A model generated the notes under the pieces. The model had not been told where the DNA came from, did no database searches, and saw nothing but the letters and a program-made list of their open reading frames with translations. From the NCBI GenBank assembly GCA_963709995.1, contig CAVPYN010000015.1:21988-85987 (forward strand): a stretch of 64,000 nucleotides of DNA, in the 5' to 3' direction. Made by a program: the position numbers and the translations under genes. The stretch comes from JAUIIK01 sp963709995 (GTDB lineage Bacteria > Chloroflexota > Chloroflexia > Thermomicrobiales > CFX8). The stretch's first letter is position 1. Each line of letters starts with the position of its first letter. Shown in pieces: positions 44,260 through 52,514 of the stretch.

Positions 44260-45459
44260 TCATTCCTCCGACCACCACCAGCGTTCGGTGCTGTTGAGAT
44301 TCTCGCAGCCGCTGGAGGTGATCAGGATGTCGTCTTCGAGGCGCAGACCGCCGGACGGGTGGCGGTAGATGCCGGGTTCGGGGGTCAGGTACATACCGGG
44401 ACGCAGGATCGTCTTGTCGCCGGTGAAGAGCACCGGTGGCTCATCACCGGAGATGCCGAGGCCATGGCCGCAATAGGTGCTCGGGCCGCCGAAGTGCATC
44501 GACTGGTAGCCATTCAGACCCTCGCGATCGGCGATCTCGTCGCAGATGTCCTGAAGCTCCTCGGCCCGCACCCCCGGCGCGGCCTTCGCAATGATCCGGT
44601 CGAGCATCTCCTCGCACGTCTCAAAGAGATGACGCTGGACATTGCTCGGCGGACCGACGATCGCCGAGCGGCAGATGTCGAAACGGTAGCCGCGGTAAGC
44701 GCCTCGTATCTCGATCTGAGCGGTGTCGCCAGGTTCCAGAACCCTGTCAGTCGCGTAGGGCCGGATCAACGGCTCACCGGATCGGTAAACCCCACTCTGG
44801 CAGGTGAGTGAGGTATCGGTCGCGCCACGCTCCCTCAGCGCCCGGTCGATTGTCGCGACAACCTGGTTCTCGGTCTGGCCCGCCCGAAAGGCCGCTTTGG
44901 CCGCAACCGCGCCAGCGTCGGCAATTGCCGCGGCTTCCCGCAGAATCGCCTGTTCGAAGTCGTCCTTGATTGCCCGTAGCGACCAGAGCACGTCGTCGGC
45001 GAAGAAGAAGCTCACACCGGGCAGCGAAGCCAGAATGTCGCGATGGAGCAGCACAGAGAGAAATTCCTCGCCCACCAGTCCCCAGCGCGCGCCCTTGGTC
45101 AGCCCGGCATCGGTCAGGATCGAGGCCAGCCCGCGCGGCAGGTTGGTATCCACTTCGATCTGATCGATCGTCAGATCCGGTTCATAGTAGGGAGAGGTCA
45201 CCAACAGCGTCGCTGGCTGATCGATCGGGATGACGATCGCGCAGTAACCGCGGCCACGCTGGTCGTACATCGCCGGGTGTGAACCGGCGATCGGTCGGTG
45301 ATTGGCCAGGTAGAGACCATTGCCTTCGCGCCCTGGATCACGTGAGAAGACAATCAGCCCATCGAAGCCCCGGGCGCTTGCCTCTACCCGGCATTGCTGC
45401 CGTCGCGCCCGATACTGCTCGTAGGGGACGGGCAGATTCGCCCAGCGATCCTGATCCAT
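44260..45459 (-). CDS. M24-family metallopeptidase (Xaa-Pro dipeptidase-like)
   Basis: From ATG 45459 (MDQDRWANLPVPYEQY) the protein has about 399 residues with a creatinase-type N-terminal domain and a pita-bread catalytic domain. Ligands seen are Asp in GYRFDICRS, His in YCGHGLGISG, Glu in LTPEPGIY and Glu in GLRLEDDILI. The usual first metal Asp is Glu here (AQIEIRG), so activity may differ. An upstream ATG at 45531 is less likely. The last ~25 codons are duplicated at 42788-42861, beyond the toxin-antitoxin pair. Confidence 0.87.
   Translation of the reverse strand: MDQDRWANLPVPYEQYRARRQQCRVEASARGFDGLIVFSRDPGREGNGLYLANHRPIAGSHPAMYDQRGRGYCAIVIPIDQPATLLVTSPYYEPDLTIDQIEVDTNLPRGLASILTDAGLTKGARWGLVGEEFLSVLLHRDILASLPGVSFFFADDVLWSLRAIKDDFEQAILREAAAIADAGAVAAKAAFRAGQTENQVVATIDRALRERGATDTSLTCQSGVYRSGEPLIRPYATDRVLEPGDTAQIEIRGAYRGYRFDICRSAIVGPPSNVQRHLFETCEEMLDRIIAKAAPGVRAEELQDICDEIADREGLNGYQSMHFGGPSTYCGHGLGISGDEPPVLFTGDKTILRPGMYLTPEPGIYRHPSGGLRLEDDILITSSGCENLNSTERWWWSEE
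44264..44337. repeat. 74-base direct repeat, inner copy at the live peptidase 3' end
   Basis: This is the C-terminal coding end of the intact M24 peptidase and matches 42788-42861 at 73 of 74 positions. Together they flank the RES/Xre genes. Confidence 0.9.
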
Positions 45460-45629
45460 CGTTACAACAACCTTCCCTGATGTTCTGCAATGTTCCCAAT
45501 TCAGTCTCAATGTCTCGAATTCGTTGTTCAACCAGTCGGGCGCTTCGCGCCTCGTTCCAGAGCGGACAATCGGCCGACACTGGACGGCGCACAGTATTAG
45601 GATAGAGGCAACCGGAGAGCAGGTGCATC

Positions 45630-46460
45630 ATGGATCCAGCATTGCGGGCAATCATGGAACGGGTCGATCGCGTCGAGCGTGAATCGTTCATCTCCCTCTA
45701 CGAAGACGCGCCACCGGAACTCAACGCTGGACTCTACTACGAGGATGGGGAACTCCGGGCCGCCTGGCTTGGCACGTACGACAACGCCGGATTTTCCTCG
45801 ATCTTCGATTTTCCGGAGACGGACGACCCGGAAGGCGTGCTGGACCGGATTGTCTCCGTTCTCCAACGCGCCGGGGTGCGGGTGCTGGGTTTCGATGACC
45901 ATCCCGATCTCGACCCGAAGCTCGACCCGGAATGGTTCGAGCAGCACGGATTCAGTCCAGATTCCGAGGAACAGATCTGGTGGCGGCCGCTCGCGCATTT
46001 CGAACCAGGCCCGGAGCCGGAAGGAGTCGTCGTCGAACGAGCAACCGGTGTGGACAGTGAGACGTTCGCCCTGGTGCTCAACGAAGGTTTCGGCGCGCCA
46101 GCGGACGCCGGGCTGGGCAGAATCTACGCTTCGGTCATTGGCAAAGAGGGCTGGCTCCACTATATCGCCTATGTTGAGGGCGAGCCAGGAGCCGCCGCCG
46201 CGATGTTCGTCGCCAGCGGCGTCGCGGATTGTTTCGTGGCGTCGACCCGCCCGCTAGCGCGCCGTCGCGGCGCTCAAACTGCGCTGATCTCACGGCGACT
46301 GGCGGACGGACTAGCGTTGGGCTGCGACATTGCGACGGCACAATCCGTCACCCACAACGCATCGATTCGAAACTTCGAGCGCCACGGCTTCATGCCGATC
46401 TATCGGCGAACGATCTATGCGCGGCAACTGGGGGAACCAGCAGACGACACTTTGGATTAG
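45630..46460 (+). CDS. GNAT-family N-acetyltransferase
   Basis: The 276-residue protein has a GNAT fold in its C-terminal half. The acetyl-CoA loop region is represented by AAAMFVASGVADCFVASTRPLARRRGAQTALISR, read here in two parts around STRPLARRRGAQTALI. The family-typical late segment CDIATAQSVTHNASIRNFER and HGFMPIYRRTIY follows. The N-terminal half is an unrelated acidic domain (EDAPPELNAGLYYEDGE). It is transcribed away from the M24 peptidase. Substrate unknown. Confidence 0.82.
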   Translation: MDPALRAIMERVDRVERESFISLYEDAPPELNAGLYYEDGELRAAWLGTYDNAGFSSIFDFPETDDPEGVLDRIVSVLQRAGVRVLGFDDHPDLDPKLDPEWFEQHGFSPDSEEQIWWRPLAHFEPGPEPEGVVVERATGVDSETFALVLNEGFGAPADAGLGRIYASVIGKEGWLHYIAYVEGEPGAAAAMFVASGVADCFVASTRPLARRRGAQTALISRRLADGLALGCDIATAQSVTHNASIRNFERHGFMPIYRRTIYARQLGEPADDTLD

Positions 46461-46502
46461 GCCGGATCTGTGGCTGGCTGGTCCTGGCCCCGCGACTCGC
46501 CG

Positions 46503-46733
46503 TCAATCTCCCGCGGCACTCACCAGATCGCTGAGCGACACCCCTAGTTCCCGGGCTAGCGCGGCGGCAACAGTAAACGAGGGTTCCGCCTGACTCCGCT
46601 CCAACCGTGACAAATGACTCGCTGAGATCCCTGCCCCGGCTGCCAGTTGATCGAGCGTCATCCCCTTCTCCAAACGTAATGTGCGGATCGTTGGCCCTAT
46701 TTGGAGATCGGGCCTGCGATTGTTCTGAGCCAC
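46503..46733 (-). CDS. Small XRE-family DNA-binding protein
   Basis: The 76-residue protein is essentially one Cro/CI helix-turn-helix: IGPTIRTLRLEKGMTLDQLA, then AGAGISASHLSRLERSQAEP, ending with the SLSDLVSAAGD tail. It probably binds DNA as a dimer and may repress its own gene or a distant operon. No partner gene is adjacent, since the acetyltransferase is convergent and sucA lies 376 bases away in the other direction. Confidence 0.85.
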   Translation of the reverse strand: MAQNNRRPDLQIGPTIRTLRLEKGMTLDQLAAGAGISASHLSRLERSQAEPSFTVAAALARELGVSLSDLVSAAGD

Positions 46734-47108
46734 TGTCCCTCCTCACAACGGGTGCATATCTTCATTGACGGACGACTTCTCCGAGGTGATGATGGCGGCA
46801 CATTCTATCAAGAGTCTCGAAACCACGGAGCTTGATCAAGAACATTCTAGGATGTATCGGCAACGTTTTGGTGATCTGTGCCCGGTCAATTCCAGCCAGA
46901 CACAGCAAGAGACAAAGAAACGCTGATGTTCTCGCGAACAGTTTGAAGAATGTACGGCACTCATGATTGTACAATAGCGGACATAAGCAACCTCTGGGAA
47001 CGCAGCGCAGGTATCTCCAGATCGGTTGATTCAGCGCAGTTAAGTGTTGGTTGCGACGCGGTCACTATCAGCATGGCCGGATAGACCCTAGCGAAATGGC
47101 AGAGGGAG
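46734..47108. other. Intergenic region upstream of sucA
   Basis: No gene is supported here. The stretch is A/T-richer than its surroundings and probably holds the promoters for the XRE gene and sucA. TACAAT at 46970-46975 could be a -10 element, but no -35 element at proper spacing is convincing. Confidence 0.4.
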
Positions 47109-49895
47109 ATGGCAAAGAGCACGGCATTTCACGGCCCTAATGCCGGTTACGTTCTCGAACTTTACGAGACGTACCAGCAGAACCCTGACGCGGTTGACGC
47201 GCAGACGCGCGCGTTCTTCGAAGTCTGGAGGCCCCCGGCCAGGGAGAGCGCGATGGCCGTTGAGGGGCTCGATGCCTCCCGGGTCGTCGCGGCGGTCAAC
47301 TATGCCAACGCGATTCGCCGCCACGGCCACCTCGTCGCCACGTTGAGCCCGATCAACAATGGTCCGCTCGAGGTGCCAGAAGAACTCGACCCGCGCACCT
47401 ATGACATCACCGACCAGGATCTGGCCGGCTTACCGGCTGACGCTGTCGCGGTCTGGAACAGTAACCGGCATTTCGCAAATGCGCTTGAGGCAATCGACCA
47501 TCTTCGAGAGATTTACAGTGGCCCGACCGCCTATGAGTTCCTTCACATCCAGGACCGTGTCGAGCGCTACTGGCTCCGCGAGGCAGCCGAAAGCGGCCGG
47601 TACGAGCGAGCGTTGACAAGCGATGAAAAACAGATGCTGCTCCGCCGCCTGACCGAAGTCGAAGCGTTCGAACGGTTTCTTCATCAGGCCTATCTGGGAC
47701 AGAAGCGCTTCTCTATAGAAGGAAACGACACCGTCGTGCCAATGCTCGACGAGGCGATCAGGCTTGCGGCGAAACAGGGCATTGGATGCGCGGTGATCGG
47801 GATGGCGCACCGCGGCCGCCTCAACGTGCTCGCTCATGTTCTTGGCAAACCCTACGAATTGATCCTCGCTGAATTCGAGCATCTCCCATACCAGCCCCCG
47901 AATGGCTGGGGCAACGGTTTGCCGATCCATTACAGTGGCGACGTCAAATACCACATGGGCTGGGAGTCACCGGCTGGCGAAAGTCCAATCCCGGTGTTCC
48001 TCGCGCCCAATCCAAGCCATCTGGAGTGGGTCAATCCGGTCGTTGAAGGCATGGCGCGCGCCTATCAGGACCACCGCGACCAATCCGGGGCCCCGAAGCA
48101 GAACTTCGATGGCGCACTCCCGATCCTGCTGCATGGCGACGCGGCATTCCCAGGTCAGGGCGTCGTCGCGGAAACCCTCAACCTGGCCAGACTTGATGGA
48201 TTTGCGACCGGCGGGACGATCCACATCATCACGAACAACCAGATCGGCTACACCACTAACCCCTCGGACTCACGTTCGACGCTTTACGCGAGCGATCTCG
48301 CCAAAGGTTTCGAGATCCCGATCGTCCATGTTAACGCCGACGATCCGGCAGCCTGCATGGCTGTCATCCGCATGGCGATGGATTACCGGGAACGCTTCCA
48401 TGCCGATTTCCTGATCGACCTGGTTGGTTACCGCCGCTGGGGACACAATGAAGGCGACGAACCCAGCTTCACCCAGCCACAGATGTACGACCGGATCACG
48501 AACCACCCGACAGCGCGAGCACAATGGACGGAAAAACTGGCGATTGAAGGCGTCATCGCTGAGGAAATCGGCGAAAGCCTTCTCAACGACGGCCTTGACG
48601 CGCTGCAGAATCTGCGCGATGAGGTGCGCGCCTCGGCAAACGGCGATGTCGAAGACGCAACCGGAGATGCGCGCAACCCTCCCACGGTCGACACCGAAGT
48701 TGGCGCCGAACAACTGAGCGCGTTCAATGACGCCTTGCACTCCTTCCCGGAGGGTTTCACCGTCAATAGCAAGCTAGGCCGGCAACTCGACCGGCGCCGG
48801 TCAGCCCTTTCCGAAGACGGAGCGATCGACTGGGCTCACGCGGAAACGCTAGCGTTTGCCTCCCTGCTGGCCGAAGGCATCCCGATCCGGATAACCGGCC
48901 AGGACAGCCAGCGCGGCACGTTCGGACAACGACACCTGGTGCTCCACGACCCCGAAACCGGGGAAGCCCACTCTCTGCTCGAGAAACTACCGCAAGCGAA
49001 GGCATCGTTCGCCGCGTACAACAGCCCGCTCTCCGAAGCTGGCGTGGTTGGATTTGAATATGGCTATAGCATCACCGCGCCGGAGACGCTCGTGTTGTGG
49101 GAGGCGCAATTCGGCGATTTTGCCAACGGCGCTCAGATCATCATTGATCAGTTCCTCGCCTCGGGCAGGACCAAGTGGGGACAGACCGCGTCGCTCGTCC
49201 TGCTCCTGCCGCACGGATATGAGGGCCAGGGACCGGAGCATTCCAGTGCTCGGCTCGAACGATTTCTCCAGCTTGCCGCCAATGACAACTTGCGTGTGCT
49301 GAACATGACGACATCGGCCCAGTATTTCCACGCGTTGCGCCGCCATGCCAGGCTCCTCCGGAGCGATCCACGGCCCATGGTCGTCATGACGCCAAAGAGC
49401 CTCCTGCGACATCCCCGGGCCAGTTCCAGCCTGATCGATCTAGCAAGCGGCGGCTTCATGCCGGTGCTCGATGACAACGCAGCGGGAGAGCGGCGAGAGC
49501 AGGTCTCCCGGCTAGCTATGTGCAGCGGCAAGGTCTATGTCGACCTGGCAACCAGCAACATGCGGGAGAGCGCGGACAACGTTGCGATCATCCGGATCGA
49601 AGAACTCTATCCGTTCCCGGAAACCGAACTTCAGAAGATCCTGGATCGTTATCCCCGCGCCGAAGAAATTGTCTGGGTGCAGGAAGAACCGAAAAACATG
49701 GGCGCCTGGAGTTATATCGCGCCACGGCTACGCAAGCTGGCATCCGGACGTCTGCCGTTGCGCTACATCGGCCGGCCGGCAGAAGCCAGCCCTGCCGAAG
49801 GCTCGATCGATGACCACAACGAAGAGCAGTCGCGGATCGTCGCCGAGACGTTCGAGCCTGCCAGAGTGCTGGAAGAAGCCGCGGCGGATGACTGA
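47109..49895 (+). CDS. sucA: 2-oxoglutarate dehydrogenase E1 component
   Basis: The 928-residue protein is full length for SucA. It opens with the E1 N-terminal segment (NAGYVLELYETYQQNPDAVD). It has the thiamine-diphosphate core with GMAHRGRLNVLAHVLGK, the LLHGDAAFPGQGVVAETLNL segment, the GDG-like thiamine site region, VGYRRWGHNEGDEPSFTQP, and the C-terminal domain with VWVQEEPKNMGAWSYI. It decarboxylates 2-oxoglutarate and passes the succinyl group to the E2 lipoyl domain. sucB follows 69 bases downstream in the same operon. Confidence 0.97.
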   Translation: MAKSTAFHGPNAGYVLELYETYQQNPDAVDAQTRAFFEVWRPPARESAMAVEGLDASRVVAAVNYANAIRRHGHLVATLSPINNGPLEVPEELDPRTYDITDQDLAGLPADAVAVWNSNRHFANALEAIDHLREIYSGPTAYEFLHIQDRVERYWLREAAESGRYERALTSDEKQMLLRRLTEVEAFERFLHQAYLGQKRFSIEGNDTVVPMLDEAIRLAAKQGIGCAVIGMAHRGRLNVLAHVLGKPYELILAEFEHLPYQPPNGWGNGLPIHYSGDVKYHMGWESPAGESPIPVFLAPNPSHLEWVNPVVEGMARAYQDHRDQSGAPKQNFDGALPILLHGDAAFPGQGVVAETLNLARLDGFATGGTIHIITNNQIGYTTNPSDSRSTLYASDLAKGFEIPIVHVNADDPAACMAVIRMAMDYRERFHADFLIDLVGYRRWGHNEGDEPSFTQPQMYDRITNHPTARAQWTEKLAIEGVIAEEIGESLLNDGLDALQNLRDEVRASANGDVEDATGDARNPPTVDTEVGAEQLSAFNDALHSFPEGFTVNSKLGRQLDRRRSALSEDGAIDWAHAETLAFASLLAEGIPIRITGQDSQRGTFGQRHLVLHDPETGEAHSLLEKLPQAKASFAAYNSPLSEAGVVGFEYGYSITAPETLVLWEAQFGDFANGAQIIIDQFLASGRTKWGQTASLVLLLPHGYEGQGPEHSSARLERFLQLAANDNLRVLNMTTSAQYFHALRRHARLLRSDPRPMVVMTPKSLLRHPRASSSLIDLASGGFMPVLDDNAAGERREQVSRLAMCSGKVYVDLATSNMRESADNVAIIRIEELYPFPETELQKILDRYPRAEEIVWVQEEPKNMGAWSYIAPRLRKLASGRLPLRYIGRPAEASPAEGSIDDHNEEQSRIVAETFEPARVLEEAAADD

Positions 49896-49964
49896 TCCGA
49901 TCATGAATGTCGCCCGGGAACTGCGCCGGGCTCAGGTCACAAACCTTGCGGGGTGGAGAATACG

Positions 49965-51221
49965 ATGTCATTAGAAATCCGCGTGCCGTCGCTCGGCGAG
50001 TCAATCTTCGACGCCACGATCGTCCAGTGGCTCAAGAAACCGGGAGATCAGATCGCCCGCAACGAGCCGGTCGTCGAACTTGAAACAGATAAGGTAAACG
50101 TCGAGGTGCCCGCCGAGCAGGCTGGCGTGCTCGAATCGATCTCGCGCGATGAGGGCGAGACGGTCGAAGTTGGCGAGTTGCTTGGGGTTATCCTGGAAGG
50201 AGCGACTGCCGAGAGCGCTCCCGAAGAAGAAGTTGCCGGGACAACCAGCCCGGACACCCCAGCACCCGCCGCGGGACCAACGGCCCCGGAACCGGTCGCC
50301 GCCGGAGCACGACGGGCTGGACCGGAAGCGCGCAGGCTCGCCGAAGAACGCTCGATCGACCTCAGCGCAATCACCGGCACTGGTCCTGGCGGGCGAGTAT
50401 TGCCGCAGGACATCCTCCAGTACCAGCCCCCGGCCGTCACGGAAACGCCTCGATCCGCGCCACCGCCAACAAGCGCTCCGGCGCCAGCCGTGCCAGCCGC
50501 AATTGGCCCGAATGGGCGGGACGAGCGCGAAGAGCGCATCCGTCTTTCCCGCCGGCGTCAGACGATCGCCCGGAGGTTGGTCGAAGCCCAGCAGACCGCC
50601 GCCATGCTTACCACCTTCAACGAAGTCGATATGTCCGCCGTCATGGACCTGCGCGCGCGGCGCCGTGATGCGTTCGAGGAACGGCACGGGGTTCGGCTTG
50701 GCTATATGTCCTTCTTCACCAAGGCCGTTGTCGGCGCGCTCAAATCCTATCCTGAGGTCAACGCCGAACTCGATGGTGATGATCTGATTCTCAAGAACTA
50801 TTACGATATCGGCATTGCCGTTGGCGCTGAAGAAGGGCTTGTCGTCCCGGTCGTCCGCGACGCCGACCGTAAGAGCTTCGCGGAGATCGAGCGCGAGATT
50901 CGTGAGTTAGCGATCAAAGTTCGGGACAAGACGCTCGAGATTTCCGAGCTGATGGGCGGGACCTTCACGATCACCAACGGCGGCATCTACGGATCCCTGC
51001 TCTCGACCCCGATCCTCAACACGCCGCAGGTCGGTATCCTGGGAATGCACAAGATCGAGGAACGCCCGGTCGTCATCGACGGAGCGATTGTCGTCCGGCC
51101 GATGATGTACATTGCCCTCTCCTACGACCATCGAGTTGTTGATGGCCAGGGGGCGGTCAAGTTCCTGGTCCGGATCAAGGAATTGATCGAAGATCCGGAG
51201 ACGATGCTCCTCGACGGCTAG
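49965..51221 (+). CDS. sucB: Dihydrolipoyllysine succinyltransferase (E2)
   Basis: ATG 49965 has a GGAG site and gives 418 residues. A lipoyl domain (residues 1-76) has the lipoylated lysine in ELETDKVNVEV. An Ala/Pro linker follows, then a peripheral subunit-binding domain (RRLAEERSIDLSAITGTGPG), a second linker, and the catalytic acyltransferase domain with the active-site YDHRVVDGQGAVKF. It forms the core of the oxoglutarate dehydrogenase complex with SucA; the E3 gene is not in the window. A strong terminator follows. Confidence 0.96.
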   Translation: MSLEIRVPSLGESIFDATIVQWLKKPGDQIARNEPVVELETDKVNVEVPAEQAGVLESISRDEGETVEVGELLGVILEGATAESAPEEEVAGTTSPDTPAPAAGPTAPEPVAAGARRAGPEARRLAEERSIDLSAITGTGPGGRVLPQDILQYQPPAVTETPRSAPPPTSAPAPAVPAAIGPNGRDEREERIRLSRRRQTIARRLVEAQQTAAMLTTFNEVDMSAVMDLRARRRDAFEERHGVRLGYMSFFTKAVVGALKSYPEVNAELDGDDLILKNYYDIGIAVGAEEGLVVPVVRDADRKSFAEIEREIRELAIKVRDKTLEISELMGGTFTITNGGIYGSLLSTPILNTPQVGILGMHKIEERPVVIDGAIVVRPMMYIALSYDHRVVDGQGAVKFLVRIKELIEDPETMLLDG

Positions 51222-51250
51222 CGCCACCCACATTTCAACCAGTCCGTTTC

Positions 51251-51290
51251 AGAACCGCGGCTCTCGCTCAAGAGCCGCGGTTCTCTTTCT
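51251..51290 (+). terminator. Rho-independent terminator of sucAB
   Basis: AGAACCGCGGCTCT and AGAGCCGCGGTTCT make a perfect 14-bp stem around CGCTCA, followed by CTTTCT. Confidence 0.92.
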
Positions 51291-51446
51291 CGACTCGATC
51301 ACCGTTGTCGTGCTGCCGGGCCGTACTGTGTGCCACCAAGCATGGATCAGGCAAGCGTCGTGCGGCCAGACACTTCGGTTTTATCGAGCATTATGGAGAA
51401 ACGATCACCAATTATGATTGATTCTCTAGAGTTTGGTGACTATTAC

Positions 51447-51475
51447 TTGACAAATGAGAAATCCTCACGTATCAT
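51447..51475 (+). promoter_or_regulatory. Strong sigma-70-type promoter of the small-ORF cluster
   Basis: TTGACA at 51447-51452 and TATCAT at 51470-51475 are separated by exactly 17 bases, after an A/T-rich stretch. Transcription would start near 51482, just before the first small ORF. Confidence 0.75.
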
Positions 51476-51530
51476 GGATCTATCAAGGCGAGTTGGTGAA
51501 TGATTCGTCAGAAGTGGAAAGGAAATCAGC

Positions 51531-51599
51531 ATGTTGGAGAACGCACTCGTCGCCGAACTGGTCGCGCGAAGCCGCGGCGTTCACGCCCGCGGTCGCTAG
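51531..51599 (+). CDS. Small ORF 1 of Arg-rich peptide cluster (22 aa)
   Basis: ATG 51531 follows a GGAAAGGAAA ribosome site. The peptide opens MLENALVAELVA, a short amphipathic helix-like stretch, and ends with an Arg/His-rich tail (ARSRGVHARGR). It is first of four small ORFs sharing one promoter and one terminator. No family is recognised. The overlapping frame 51454-51774 is also open, so translation should be verified. Confidence 0.45.
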   Translation: MLENALVAELVARSRGVHARGR

Positions 51600-51651
51600 A
51601 ACGACCCGTACAGCGCGCACAGAGAGATCACGCATTGGAAAGGAAGACACG

Positions 51652-51774
51652 ATGATGCATCCAGACATCGCCCGAATGATCGTCACCGAGAGAAACCAGA
51701 GTCGACTGCGTGAAACCGGCCAGCCTCAGTCCCGGGGGAAGAAGAACATTCGCCGGATGGTCACCAGACGCTAA
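51652..51774 (+). CDS. Small ORF 2 of Arg-rich peptide cluster (40 aa)
   Basis: The start at ATG 51652 (or 51655) has GGAAAGGAAG upstream. The peptide begins MMHPDIARMIVTERNQ and ends KKNIRRMVTRR, with eleven Lys/Arg against three acidic residues. Short peptides with a similar opening and Arg-rich tail are, as far as I recall, common unannotated genes in Actinobacteria; this I cannot verify here. Function unknown. Confidence 0.55.
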   Translation: MMHPDIARMIVTERNQSRLRETGQPQSRGKKNIRRMVTRR

Positions 51775-51904
51775 TCATCTCTTTATCACGGTATGGTCAT
51801 TTGTCTATGCAGGTAGTTCAGAATTTGTTATGATTATCGATTCTGCGCTCGAAGAGGAGCAAGGAGCTCCAGCGTGGAGAACCAGAAGAAAGGAGCCAGG
51901 CGCA

Positions 51905-52009
51905 ATGCTCGGCACACTCTTTGTGATCGACACTATCGCGAAGCAACGACAGGAGCAATTACGCACGGAACGGCGCGAACGACGCCATCCACGCGTGCGT
52001 ACCCGTTAG
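51905..52009 (+). CDS. Small ORF 3 of Arg-rich peptide cluster (34 aa)
   Basis: ATG 51905 has AGAAAGGAG nine bases upstream. The peptide has a hydrophobic start (MLGTLFVIDTIAKQ) and a very Arg-rich end (RRERRHPRVRTR). A second frame beginning at GTG 51874 also has an AAGGAG site and overlaps it, so which frame is used is uncertain. It resembles ORFs 2 and 4 in layout. Confidence 0.5.
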   Translation: MLGTLFVIDTIAKQRQEQLRTERRERRHPRVRTR

Positions 52010-52054
52010 TTTGCGGGGTCTGACCAATGACGACCGCCGCGAAAGGAGCACGAG

Positions 52055-52165
52055 ATGCACGACCAGCTCTATTCCATCGAGCTGCTGAACCCCCAGGCGG
52101 GAGTCCGCCAGCGGTCCGGTTCCCGGAAGCACGCCCTCCGGGTCCGCAGAGCCCGCCAGCACTAA
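52055..52165 (+). CDS. Small ORF 4 of Arg-rich peptide cluster (36 aa)
   Basis: ATG 52055 has GAAAGGAGC seven bases upstream. The peptide starts MHDQLYSIELLNPQAG and ends RKHALRVRRARQH, again a weakly acidic N-terminal half and a basic tail. It is the last of four and is followed after ten bases by a hairpin terminator. Confidence 0.55.
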   Translation: MHDQLYSIELLNPQAGVRQRSGSRKHALRVRRARQH

Positions 52166-52174
52166 CCGCCCCCT

Positions 52175-52217
52175 AACGAGCCGCGTCACCACCAAACACG
52201 ACGCGGCTCGTTTCGTT
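52175..52217 (+). terminator. Terminator closing the small-ORF cluster
   Basis: AACGAGCCGCGTC at 52175-52187 pairs perfectly with GACGCGGCTCGTT at 52200-52212, loop of 12 bases, followed by a weak T-tract (TCGTTG). Confidence 0.8.
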
Positions 52218-52251
52218 GAAGGCTCCAGTTTCCACTCTCCCAATTCACCGA

Positions 52252-52380
52252 TCAACGTAGCTGCTGATAAAGCCACCGAAGGGCGAATGGCTCCATCACC
52301 TCTTTTAGCGCCCTGCCAATCGTCGTCTTACCGGCGCCGGTCGTACCGTTGAGCAGGATGATCGTTCCCCGGGCACGCAA
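52252..52380 (-). pseudogene. Truncated P-loop kinase remnant
   Basis: A 42-codon minus-strand frame begins at TTG 52380 and reads RARGTIILLNGTTGAGKTTI, a Walker A of the chloramphenicol phosphotransferase-like or AAA kinase type. It ends after VMEPFALRWLYQQLR at a TGA (52252-52254). Full-length relatives are ~170 residues or more, so only the nucleotide-binding start remains. It is divergent from the APH-like kinase gene. Confidence 0.55.
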
Positions 52381-52514
52381 ACCTCATTCCTGTCTTGAAT
52401 GTATGCTCAGTAGATCTTACAAGGAAGCTGCTCGCTGCAGTCTGGCCCTCCATGGCTGGCATTCTGATCGCCGCGATCGGCAACGAAGCAGGATGCACGG
52501 GAGGTGAAAGCGTT

